From UBA11358 sp049517655 (lineage in GTDB: Bacteria > Verrucomicrobiota > Verrucomicrobiia > Limisphaerales > UBA11358): a stretch of 34,371 nucleotides of DNA. The stretch lies in assembly GCA_049517655.1 (NCBI GenBank), contig JBEKRQ010000006.1, forward strand, positions 1-34,371. Direction: 5' to 3'. The notes beneath the pieces were generated by a model. That model saw only the letters and a program-made list of their open reading frames with translations, was not told the DNA's origin and ran no database searches. The position numbers and the translations under genes are program-made. Positions 1 through 6,489 of the stretch are shown piece by piece. Every line of letters starts with the position of its first letter. Positions within the stretch are counted from its first letter, which is position 1.

Positions 1-393
1 ACAACGCCGGTTCGATCGTAGGGACAAACCACGACGGAGTCAGGTTGCGGGACACTGGCACTGTGGACAACGAAGGCGGGTTCATTTATGGAAACACCGG
101 CGGCGTGAAGATCAGCGGCCCAGGGGCGGTTACCAATACCGGTTCGATCACAGGTCAGACCGCCGATGGCGTTCGCATTAGTGGTGGTGGCATCGTGAAC
201 AGCCTGGCGACCAACGGGATAATTTGGGGAGCTGAATATGGCGTGTTGATTGGCGGTAGCACAGGCTTTGTGTACAACGCCGGTTCGATCATAGGGACAA
301 ACCACGACGGAGTCAGGTTGTGGGATGGCGGGGTGGTGGACAACGAAGGCGGGTTCATTTATGGAAATACCAGCGGCGTGAAAATCACCGGCG
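1..393 (+). repeat. 273-bp direct repeat inside the autotransporter passenger
   Basis: Bases 1-120 and 274-393 are nearly identical at a constant offset of 273 bases (91 codons); for example 'acaacgccggttcgatc' starts at 1 and at 274, and 'gtggacaacgaaggcggg' at 63 and 336. The repeat keeps frame and encodes one passenger module twice. More copies may lie upstream of the window. Confidence 0.85.
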
Positions 394-2327
394 GCCCAGC
401 CTACGTGACCAATGCCGGGACGATCATTGGCGGCAACGGCAGAGCCATCAGTCTGGGGAATGACAGTAACACGGTGGTGCTTAAGACCGGTTCGGACGTT
501 CAAGGTGACATTGTAGGTGGCACCGGCATCGACGCGGCGTTTCTCCAGGGGCATGGCAGTTACAATAGCAACTTTGTCAACTTTGAAACCCTGACCGTGC
601 AAGGGGATGGGACCTCGACCGGCTGGAATCTGACTGGCACCAACGGATTCTCTCAAAGCGCCACCGTGTCAAACGGCTTGCTGTCGATCAACGGCGGCCT
701 GACCAGCTCCGTTGTGAACGTGGACATCACGGGCAGCTTGGGCGGCACGGGCACCGTTTTTAGCATAGTGAGCAGCCATGGCGTCATCGCCCCGGGCAAT
801 TCCATCGGTACGTTGAACTTCGTGGGTTCGCTGAACATGACCAATTCGGTCTACGATGAGGAAGTGAATGCGGCGGGGCAGTCCGATTTAATCAACGTGA
901 GCGGTTCGCCGGGCACGGCGATAATCAGCAACGCCACGGTCGTCGTGCTGCTCGCCCATGAACTTTACGGTTCCAACACAGTCTATACGAATCTTACAGC
1001 CACGGGCGGAGTCCTCGGGACGAATGCCGGTGTCAGCATCTCGAATGCGCCGTTGTTTCTCACCGTGGCGCTGGACTATCCCGACACGAACACGGTTGAG
1101 ACGATTCTGCATCGGAGTAAATTCACTTCCGTGGCCAACACATTCAACCAGCATTCTGTCGCGGGCGCATTGGACGGCATAGCGGACCCTGCGCGGTTGG
1201 GCAACGCCCCGGCCATGTCCAACCTGGTCAACGAGTTTTTCTGGCTTCCCGATGCCGGCACAGCGCAGAAAGCGCTGGACAGCATGAGCGGTGAGATTCA
1301 TGGCAGTCTCGGAATGCTCGATGTGCAGCAGCAGGCTGTCTTCAATAATTCAATTGCATTGCGCACGGGACGCATCAGTGCCGGTGGTGAGAGCAGTGGA
1401 TCTGCTGCGGCGAAGCCCGTCCAACTGGCCAGCGCCGGTTCGGCACTGCCTCCCATGCAGCAGCAATCGGAGGCGGACCAGCTTTTGGACAACATCTGGC
1501 TGCAGGGCTTTGGCACGTTCGGACATTTGAAGGACGATGGCAACGCGTCCGGCGGCAACTTCACCGTCAGTGGCACAAGCGGCGGATTTGACTATCGCCT
1601 GCGTCCTGAAATGCTGGTTGGTTTGGCGTTGGGCTACTCGCATGACGACGCGGGTGTCGGCGGGCCTGGCGCATCCGGGACCGTGGACGCCATCCAGTGC
1701 GCCGCCTACGGCGGATATGTCAATGGCCCGTGGCATCTGGACGGCATCTTCAGTTACGGCTTCCTCCAGACGGACACGAAGCGGTTCATCAAAGTGGGCT
1801 CCATCTCTCAGGAGGCCGATGGCAAATATGATGGCGACGTATTATCATTTTCCACCGAAGGTGGTTATGTTCTTGGAACCGGTCCGGTGACAATTGAACC
1901 CACACTGGGGTTGAACTACACGTACTTGGCGCAGAATAGTTTCAAGGAAACCAGTGCCGCGCCCGGTAATAATAATTATGACTTGAACGTGCACAGCGTG
2001 GATATGAACAGTCTTCGCACCGCTTTGGGCGTGCGGCTGGCCGCGCAGTTCGGCGAGAAGGATGGCGTGCAATTCATTCCTGCGTTGCGCGCGGCTTGGG
2101 AACATGAATTCCTGGATAAAACCGCCGATGTGAATGCCAGTTTCGTTGGCGGGAGCGGCAACTTTATTGTTCGCGGTGTAGAGTTGGGCGCCGACAGCGG
2201 AGTATTGGGCGGCGGCCTGACTGTGGCGTTCAACAAAGCGATACAGGGGTTTGTGAACTATGACGTCCACCTGAATTCACGGCTCCGTTCCCAAGCCGTC
2301 TCCGGTGGATTGAGCTATTCGTGGTAG
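1..2327 (+). CDS. Autotransporter outer-membrane beta-barrel protein, 5' end outside window
   Basis: The reading frame is open from base 3 with no convincing start, and the first codons (NAGSIVGTNHDGVRL) match an internal repeat, so the gene begins upstream of the window. The visible ~775 residues have two parts. The first is a passenger of Gly/Asn/Val-rich repeats (motifs like 'NxGxIxGxxxDGVxI'), as in beta-helical adhesins. The second is a C-terminal region from about residue 500 ('IWLQGFGTFGHLKDDG') with alternating aromatic strands such as 'GGFDYRLRPEMLVGLALGYS', ending in the aromatic residue Trp ('SGGLSYSW'), as expected for an autotransporter barrel recognised by the BAM complex. By family knowledge the barrel sits in the outer membrane and displays the passenger. 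Ligand unknown. A terminator-like hairpin follows 64 bases after the stop. Confidence 0.85.
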   Translation, partial: NAGSIVGTNHDGVRLRDTGTVDNEGGFIYGNTGGVKISGPGAVTNTGSITGQTADGVRISGGGIVNSLATNGIIWGAEYGVLIGGSTGFVYNAGSIIGTNHDGVRLWDGGVVDNEGGFIYGNTSGVKITGGPAYVTNAGTIIGGNGRAISLGNDSNTVVLKTGSDVQGDIVGGTGIDAAFLQGHGSYNSNFVNFETLTVQGDGTSTGWNLTGTNGFSQSATVSNGLLSINGGLTSSVVNVDITGSLGGTGTVFSIVSSHGVIAPGNSIGTLNFVGSLNMTNSVYDEEVNAAGQSDLINVSGSPGTAIISNATVVVLLAHELYGSNTVYTNLTATGGVLGTNAGVSISNAPLFLTVALDYPDTNTVETILHRSKFTSVANTFNQHSVAGALDGIADPARLGNAPAMSNLVNEFFWLPDAGTAQKALDSMSGEIHGSLGMLDVQQQAVFNNSIALRTGRISAGGESSGSAAAKPVQLASAGSALPPMQQQSEADQLLDNIWLQGFGTFGHLKDDGNASGGNFTVSGTSGGFDYRLRPEMLVGLALGYSHDDAGVGGPGASGTVDAIQCAAYGGYVNGPWHLDGIFSYGFLQTDTKRFIKVGSISQEADGKYDGDVLSFSTEGGYVLGTGPVTIEPTLGLNYTYLAQNSFKETSAAPGNNNYDLNVHSVDMNSLRTALGVRLAAQFGEKDGVQFIPALRAAWEHEFLDKTADVNASFVGGSGNFIVRGVELGADSGVLGGGLTVAFNKAIQGFVNYDVHLNSRLRSQAVSGGLSYSW

Positions 2328-2390
2328 GAATCAAAAAGCAACCGTGTTACACCGATTGCTATAATTGATATCCGATTGACGGTGCACTTC

Positions 2391-2427
2391 CGCCTTCCCC
2401 TCGTCCGATGGGGGGAAGGCGTTTTGG
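2391..2427 (+). terminator. Probable Rho-independent terminator after the autotransporter
   Basis: Inverted repeat 'cgccttcccc' (2391-2400) with 'ggggaaggcg' (2412-2421), a 10-bp perfect stem with an 11-base loop, followed by 'ttttggttt'. It lies 64 bases after the stop codon at 2325-2327. The T-run is interrupted by GG, so strength is uncertain. Confidence 0.6.
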
Positions 2428-2459
2428 TTTATCGCGCTGCCGGTATCAGGCGCGCACTC

Positions 2460-2507
2460 CAAAACGCTGGCGCGAAATCCGGTGGCATCCGAAAAGCGCG
2501 AAGCGTC
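2460..2507 (+). repeat. Dispersed repeat, copy 1 (partner at 12353-12402, inverted)
   Basis: The 48 bases starting 'caaaacgctggcgcgaaatc' and ending 'cgcgaagcgtc' match the reverse complement of 12353-12402 with only a few differences and a 2-base indel. Both copies lie between genes. No protein is implied. The bases after it (2508-2540, 'ttggactgcggcggccctcc') are also non-coding and may belong to the same or another dispersed element. Confidence 0.7.
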
Positions 2508-2576
2508 TTGGACTGCGGCGGCCCTCCTCCGCTTTTCCCAACGGCATATCAAACTGTGCCAATGTTAACTGGTGCT

Positions 2577-2770
2577 ATAGGCGCAAGAAAACCGGTTTTA
2601 TCAACAAGAGGTCACTCAAACTTTCCGCCGCACTTCAATGGATTGCCAGCCGGAAATTCCGCTGCGCTCATCCGCCGTCCGCTTGCGCGTTGCAATTCGA
2701 GAATCCGCAGCGCGCATTTGCCGCAACCGACAACAATTCCATTTTTGTCCGCCAACGGGATTTCTCCCGG
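2577..2770. repeat. Duplicate of the fmt 3' end and downstream flank (partner 3286-3479)
   Basis: Bases 2577-2770 align without gaps to 3286-3479 at an offset of 709. By hand I count about 21 mismatches in 194 bases, most of them at the end nearest 2770. The copied block contains the last ~50 codons of fmt plus about 35 bases beyond its stop. The DUF202 gene lies between the two copies. Confidence 0.85.
2612..2770 (-). pseudogene. Decayed 3' fragment of fmt (methionyl-tRNA formyltransferase C-terminus)
   Basis: Read on the minus strand, this block encodes PGEIPLADKNGIVVGCGK and continues through 'LRILELQRASGRRMSAAEF' to 'GGKFE' and a stop. It parallels the real fmt tail ('PGEILQADKTGVVVSCGE' to 'CGEKFE') in the same frame with no indel. 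Differences include amino-acid changes (Thr/Asn, Ser/Gly, Glu/Lys, Arg/Cys, Leu/Pro, Glu/Gly), the pattern of unconstrained drift. Homology stops at 2770, where a palindrome cluster begins. No start codon or N-terminal formyltransferase domain is present, so it is a non-functional fragment. Confidence 0.8.
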
Positions 2771-2775
2771 TTTTT

Positions 2776-2851
2776 TGGTGGGGTCGCCTCGCCGAGGCGA
2801 CCGGCGGAAGTTCCGCCTCCCAATGGACGGCTCGGCGAGCCGTCCCTACCT
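2776..2851. repeat. Cluster of three perfect odd palindromes (REP-like element)
   Basis: Three adjacent palindromes with single-base centres: 2782-2802 (10-bp arms, 'ggtcgcctcg'/'cgaggcgacc'), 2803-2817 (7-bp arms, 'ggcggaa'/'ttccgcc') and 2825-2845 (10-bp arms, 'ggacggctcg'/'cgagccgtcc'). The outer ends read 'ggtgggg' and 'ccctacc', an imperfect inverted repeat. The same kind of ends occurs at 3583-3660 and 10363-10421, suggesting a family. Together with the preceding features this accounts for most of the gene-free stretch 2328-2894. Confidence 0.75.
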
Positions 2852-2894
2852 TTCAAATTTCTTGCCCATCTTCAACGCATGACCGGATGCGATT

Positions 2895-3284
2895 TTACAA
2901 GACCGCCAAATAAACGGCCACGGCCAGCCCGATCAGCGCGAGCAATCCCGCAAGCGACAGGGCGAAACCCGCCCCGAACGCCGGTCGGAATTGTCCCCGA
3001 TCAATGGCCCGAACGCAGCGACGATGCCGAATGGCCGCAACGACATTGACAACGATGCCGATGGCGATGAGCAGAATGCCGACTGGCAGTGAAAAACCGG
3101 CGTGATGCAGTTTGGCCGGCTCGCTGCTCGAAGCCAGCTCGCGCAGAAACAAACCAAAGCGCGCCACGACAAAGCCGAAACCCATGAGCGCGATGCCTGT
3201 CCGAATCCACGCAAGGAACGTGCGCTCCGCCGCCATGTAAATGCGCGGGTCGCTTGGAGAAGCAGGGGATTCAATCACACGCAA
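2895..3284 (-). CDS. DUF202 family inner-membrane protein
   Basis: A 129-residue protein with the DUF202 signature near the N-terminus ('MAAERTFLAWIRTGIALMG', then 'FVVARFGLFLRE') and three predicted membrane segments: about residues 26-45, 66-86 and 105-127. The family (YidH-like) consists of small membrane proteins of unknown function. The start shown is TTG at 3284; a GTG two codons in is equally possible, and no ATG precedes the conserved motif closely. It lies downstream of fmt on the same strand with a 36-base gap, so co-transcription is plausible, and between the two copies of the fmt 3' end. Confidence 0.8.
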   Translation of the reverse strand: MRVIESPASPSDPRIYMAAERTFLAWIRTGIALMGFGFVVARFGLFLRELASSSEPAKLHHAGFSLPVGILLIAIGIVVNVVAAIRHRRCVRAIDRGQFRPAFGAGFALSLAGLLALIGLAVAVYLAVL

Positions 3285-3320
3285 AATAGGCGCAAAAAAA
3301 CCGGTTTTGTCAACAAGAGG

Positions 3321-4397
3321 TCACTCAAACTTTTCGCCGCACTTCAATGGATTGCCAGCCAGAAATTCCGCCGCGCTCATCCGCCGTCCGCTTGCGCGTT
3401 GCAATTCGAGAATCCGCAGTACGCGTTCGCCGCAACTGACGACAACGCCAGTTTTGTCCGCCTGTAAAATTTCCCCCGGCCTTCGCTCCCCTGGAGCTTC
3501 GGCGCGGCAAGCCGCCTCAATTACTTCAGCTTTCCAAATTTTGATCAACCGCGGTTTCGGTTGCGTTGAACCGGTTTCATCAGGTGGGGCGAGACTACTG
3601 GCGAGCCGATCCGAACACATGGTCCTGGACGACCCGGTTCGTGGGGACGCTCGCCCCACCAATGGCAGATTTGGCAAAAACGTGAACGCGCCCGGCCATG
3701 GCGTGAACGCGCGCAGCCGGTTCAAAATGGTTCGCGCGGGCTGATTCCAATCAATGCGGCCGTCTTCTTTTTTGATTTTGGGCGCGTGGCTTGCGCCTTC
3801 GGAGGGTTGCGGCGTCGGCTTGATTTTTCCGGCGACGTAATCGGGAATGGTCTGCGCAAGCAGTGCCGCGCCAAGGCGCGCGAGCCGGTCGTGCAGAGTG
3901 ACTGAATCATCTTCAGGGTGAATGGGTGTGCGACGTTGCGCAACGATGTCGCCGGTGTCCAATCCCTCGTCCATTTTCATAAGGGTGACTCCGGTCTCGG
4001 TCTCGCCGTTGGCAATCGCCCATTGAATCGGCGCTGCGCCGCGATATTTCGGCAGGAGCGAGGTGTGAATGTTCAGGCAGCCGAACCGTGGCAGATCCAA
4101 AATGGCCGGCGTCAAAATGTGCCCGTAAGCGACGACAATAATCAAATCCGGCTGCAGCGCGCGCAGTTCGGCGATGAATTTTTCGTCACGGGCGCGTTCC
4201 GGTTGGAGCACGGGCAATTTGAGTTTAAGCGCAAGTGATTTGACCGGTGACGGTCGCGGCTTGAGTCCACGGCCTTTGGGATGGTCCGGGTGCGTGACGA
4301 TGGCGGCGATTTGGAATTTTGCGTCGTGCGCCAGGGCTTCGAGGCTGGCGGACGATAAGTCCGCCGCGCCCATAAAGATGATTCGCAAAGCCGTCAT
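3321..4397 (-). CDS. fmt: Methionyl-tRNA formyltransferase with an in-frame palindromic insertion
   Basis: Formylates the amino group of Met-tRNA(fMet) using 10-formyl-tetrahydrofolate, in the cytoplasm, to make the initiator for translation. With the start at ATG 4397 ('MTALRIIFMGAADLSS') the protein is 358 residues; a longer upstream frame adds residues unlike the family. The catalytic residues Asn109 and His111 ('NIHTSLLPKYRGAAPIQ') and Asp147 ('MDEGLDTGD') are present, as is the 'GRG' and 'SPVK' folate-binding region. The C-terminal domain starts near 'RLRAFTPWPGAF' and ends with 'MSAAEFLAG' and 'KFE'. Residues 247-272 are encoded by a 78-bp palindromic element (see separate entry), which makes the protein longer than the usual ~315. 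Catalytic residues lie outside the insert, so the enzyme is probably active. Confidence 0.93.
   Translation of the reverse strand: MTALRIIFMGAADLSSASLEALAHDAKFQIAAIVTHPDHPKGRGLKPRPSPVKSLALKLKLPVLQPERARDEKFIAELRALQPDLIIVVAYGHILTPAILDLPRFGCLNIHTSLLPKYRGAAPIQWAIANGETETGVTLMKMDEGLDTGDIVAQRRTPIHPEDDSVTLHDRLARLGAALLAQTIPDYVAGKIKPTPQPSEGASHAPKIKKEDGRIDWNQPARTILNRLRAFTPWPGAFTFLPNLPLVGRASPRTGSSRTMCSDRLASSLAPPDETGSTQPKPRLIKIWKAEVIEAACRAEAPGERRPGEILQADKTGVVVSCGERVLRILELQRASGRRMSAAEFLAGNPLKCGEKFE
3583..3660 (-). repeat. 78-bp palindromic element inserted in frame in fmt
   Basis: Perfect 11-bp terminal inverted repeats 'ggtggggcgag' (3583-3593) and 'ctcgccccacc' (3650-3660) bound a 78-bp segment, exactly 26 codons. 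On the coding strand it reads VGRASPRTGSSRTMCSDRLA followed by SSLAPP. It splits the C-terminal domain between 'FTPWPGAFTFLPN' and 'RLIKIWKAEV', which are close together in E. coli Fmt. The element has no stop in the fmt frame. Confidence 0.8.
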
Positions 4398-4493
4398 GCG
4401 AACAGCGAAAGGGAAAAGGCGCGCGAGCGAAAGAAAAAATTTCTGGGGGCCGGGTTCCACAGGGCCCTGAATAAAATCCGTTCGCCGAAATTC

Positions 4494-4516
4494 AGGGACT
4501 CGCGGAGATCGTCCCT
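4494..4516. repeat. Small palindrome between fmt and its upstream gene
   Basis: Arms 'agggac' (4494-4499) and 'gtccct' (4511-4516) around 'tcgcggagatc'. It resembles in style the other palindromic elements here (GGGAC...GTCCC core). It lies in the 4398-4532 gap upstream of fmt, otherwise without visible features. Confidence 0.4.
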
Positions 4517-4532
4517 CCGGGGAAGGAATTGA

Positions 4533-4607
4533 TTACGACTTGACGGCAATGCGCAAAATGTCGGCGCGAACTTTGGTCGGCGTTTGATCCGCGTTAATTT
4601 CACGCAT
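4533..4607 (-). CDS. Possible 24-residue ORF overlapping the stop of the upstream gene
   Basis: An ATG at 4607 overlaps the TGA of the 309-residue gene by eight bases (ATGCGTGA), with 'aagg' just before it. It reads MREINADQTPTKVRADILRI followed by AVKS and TAA. The overlap is the arrangement used for translational coupling. I recognise no family, and the length alone is poor evidence. It could be a chance frame or the tail of a once longer protein. Confidence 0.22.
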   Translation of the reverse strand: MREINADQTPTKVRADILRIAVKS

Positions 4608-5529
4608 CCTTGTGTCCAAACTCAATTTCCTGAATGTCGGCGAACGGCATCATGATTTCCCGCCGCGCCGTGCCTTCCAAAATCTCAAAATGCACTTCGT
4701 TGGAGGCAATGCGCGTGATGCGTTGCACGATAATCCGGTCGCGCGAGGTTTTGACGACGAGCACCAGATCCTTGTCGGTCTCACGCCGGATCGTGCCGAA
4801 GAAATTGGAAAACTTGGTCTCAAAAAACCGGCGGTTGAACGTAAACTGTCCGCGTTGAAAAATTTGCGGTTCGTTGGGCGCTGACGCCTTTTGCCACGAG
4901 GCCTCGGTAATATGAATTTCATCCGCCGCGCTGGGCAGGGCGAAAGTTTCCGTCTTGGCTGTGGAATGTGACATTTCGGGTTCGGCGGTTGCCTCCCTCG
5001 TCGGCGTGGAAACAAAAATGATCGGCCCTAAAATCGGCAACACCGCCGCCACACCCATCACCAGCCCAATCGGATGTGCGCGCATGACGGCAATTTCGTA
5101 AGCCGCATACAGATTCGCCGCGTAAATCAACAGCAGGATGACGAAACCGACCGGTGAAGAAAAAAAGGCGGAGAACAGGGATTGTTTCGGTGGAAGCTCC
5201 AAACGCGACCCCTCTTGAACTGTTATTTCCGGTTTTGGGAGCTGTTTCGAAAGTGGGGGTTCAATGAACGGCTCCACAATCGGTTTGATTTTCGGGTTTT
5301 TCTCCAACTGCACGAGCGCGTCCTGCGAAAATTTTGTCCACAACAAGTTGGTGTAACTATCATTCGCCATGCGCAGCATAAGGCCGTTGTCGTTGAATGT
5401 AACGATGTCGCCGGATAGCGATGAACCATCAATCAATTGAAACGAATCGGCGCGAGCGACGACGAGCAGCCCGCAAAACCACAAACCGGAAATTGTCCAA
5501 AAGATTTTATGCACAGGGTTTTTTAACAA
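4600..5529 (-). CDS. Secreted/membrane protein of unknown function
   Basis: A 309-residue protein not assignable to a named family. It has an N-terminal signal peptide (about residues 1-27, ending 'LLVVARA'), then a short beta-rich segment 'DSFQLIDGSSLSGDIVTFND', a Pro-rich linker ('EPFIEPPLSKQLPKPE'), two hydrophobic segments around residues 125-175 ('FVILLLIYAANLYAAYEIAV' and 'GVAAVLPILGPIIFV'), and a C-terminal part rich in charged beta-like sequence ('DLVLVVKTSRDRIIVQRI'). The segment after the signal peptide resembles the one in the serine protease at 28230-29198. It is the first gene of a minus-strand run leading to fmt, 202 bases upstream of fmt. Confidence 0.65.
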   Translation of the reverse strand: MLKNPVHKIFWTISGLWFCGLLVVARADSFQLIDGSSLSGDIVTFNDNGLMLRMANDSYTNLLWTKFSQDALVQLEKNPKIKPIVEPFIEPPLSKQLPKPEITVQEGSRLELPPKQSLFSAFFSSPVGFVILLLIYAANLYAAYEIAVMRAHPIGLVMGVAAVLPILGPIIFVSTPTREATAEPEMSHSTAKTETFALPSAADEIHITEASWQKASAPNEPQIFQRGQFTFNRRFFETKFSNFFGTIRRETDKDLVLVVKTSRDRIIVQRITRIASNEVHFEILEGTARREIMMPFADIQEIEFGHKDA

Positions 5530-5554
5530 ATCCAGGCCGCCAGCGAAAGAAAAT

Positions 5555-5692
5555 TCAAACAGCGGGTTGCAGTTTGAAGTGTTCCGTGCGGATTTCCTTC
5601 CCGCTGCAATGTAAAATCACCGCGCTGCGCTCCGAACCGGGCTTGGGTTTCCCCGCGCAACCGGGATTCAAGTAAAGCACGCCGCCGCACAT
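5555..5692 (-). pseudogene. C-terminal remnant of a YfcE-like metallophosphoesterase
   Basis: The minus strand encodes 45 residues: MCGGVLYLNPGCAGKPKPGS, then ERSAVILHC and 'EIRTEHFKL' to a stop. This matches the end of small calcineurin-like phosphoesterases of the YfcE/MJ0936 type, where 'vlfiNPGS' follows the last metal-binding histidines and precedes a final beta strand. None of the metal-binding motifs (DxH, GDxxD, GNHD, GHTH) is present upstream, where the next gene ends at 5725. It is therefore read as a truncated remnant. Confidence in the family is moderate because only the last motif remains. Confidence 0.5.
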
Positions 5693-5724
5693 GACACGTG
5701 ACACAGGAATACTTGACACGTCTT

Positions 5725-6372
5725 TCACGCCTTTGCCTCCTCCGGCGCTTCCTCGTTTTCGGGTTTTTCGTTGCGGACGCCCGCCTCCTTTTCGACAGGC
5801 GATTCAGCGGCTGCGGTGAGTTTCATCGCCCCGACAAACAAAGCGGTGAACAGCCCGCTGCTGAGAAGCGTGTTCCGGAAGAATTCCCAGGTTTGCGGCC
5901 AGCCGTTCGTGCCTTTGATCAGCGCGATGAGCCATCCGGCGAGATTTTTCGTGTATTCAGGATTGTTGAACGGATTCAACAGCCATGATGCCGTGTTCGT
6001 GATGAGATAAAACAGCAATGCCCCGAACACACCACCGCCGAGCAGCGGTAAAAACGATGATTGCGGTTTGAACCGGCGACCCATCCAGATGATCGCAACA
6101 TAGGCGACGTAGTTGGCCAGTTGATATTTCAGGACGGAAAAGTCCCAAACGTTCCAGCCGTGCAGCTGATAATATGCGTTGAGGGCGATGTCCGTGAGCA
6201 CCAGCGTCCCGAGCGGCAGCCACCATGCCATGCGACCGGTGAAATACACGCCCGCGCAAAACATCAGCGCATAAACCGCGCTGAAACTCGGTGGAAACAA
6301 CCCCGGCCAGCGGCTCAACACAATGAGCGCCAGAAAAACCACCGGCAGCCAGTAATTCCGCTTCTCTTGCAT
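5725..6372 (-). CDS. DUF6580-like integral membrane protein (putative transport protein)
   Basis: With the start at ATG 6372 ('MQEKRNYWLPVVFLALIVLS') the protein has 215 residues. Five to six hydrophobic segments are visible, including 'FSAVYALMFCAGVYFTG', 'WWLPLGTLVLTDIALNAYY', 'YQLANYVAYVAIIWMGRRF', 'LLGGGVFGALLFYLITN' and 'LLSSGLFTALFVGAMKL'. They are followed by an acidic, Glu-rich tail ('EKPENEEAPEEAKA'). The pattern, with 'DIALNAYY' after the third segment and 'YLITNTASWL', fits the DUF6580 family, whose members resemble ECF-transporter substrate-binding components. The substrate cannot be read from the sequence. The longer frame back to 6474 adds an unlikely Cys-rich leader. Confidence 0.65.
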   Translation of the reverse strand: MQEKRNYWLPVVFLALIVLSRWPGLFPPSFSAVYALMFCAGVYFTGRMAWWLPLGTLVLTDIALNAYYQLHGWNVWDFSVLKYQLANYVAYVAIIWMGRRFKPQSSFLPLLGGGVFGALLFYLITNTASWLLNPFNNPEYTKNLAGWLIALIKGTNGWPQTWEFFRNTLLSSGLFTALFVGAMKLTAAAESPVEKEAGVRNEKPENEEAPEEAKA

Positions 6373-6489
6373 CGGCGCAAAGGATAATCCGGCGCGGGAG
6401 AATGACAAGTCAGGGAAATTCAGACAGAGGCAGCCGCGAACTTCAGTTTCGCATTTTTCCACAACCTGAAGCAATCGCTGCTATTGACG

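Noticed and set aside
2376..3049. Overlapping plus-strand frames of 168 and 213 codons
   Set aside because: They run across a terminator, a dispersed repeat, the antisense of the fmt fragment, palindromes and the DUF202 gene; the composition is not protein-like.
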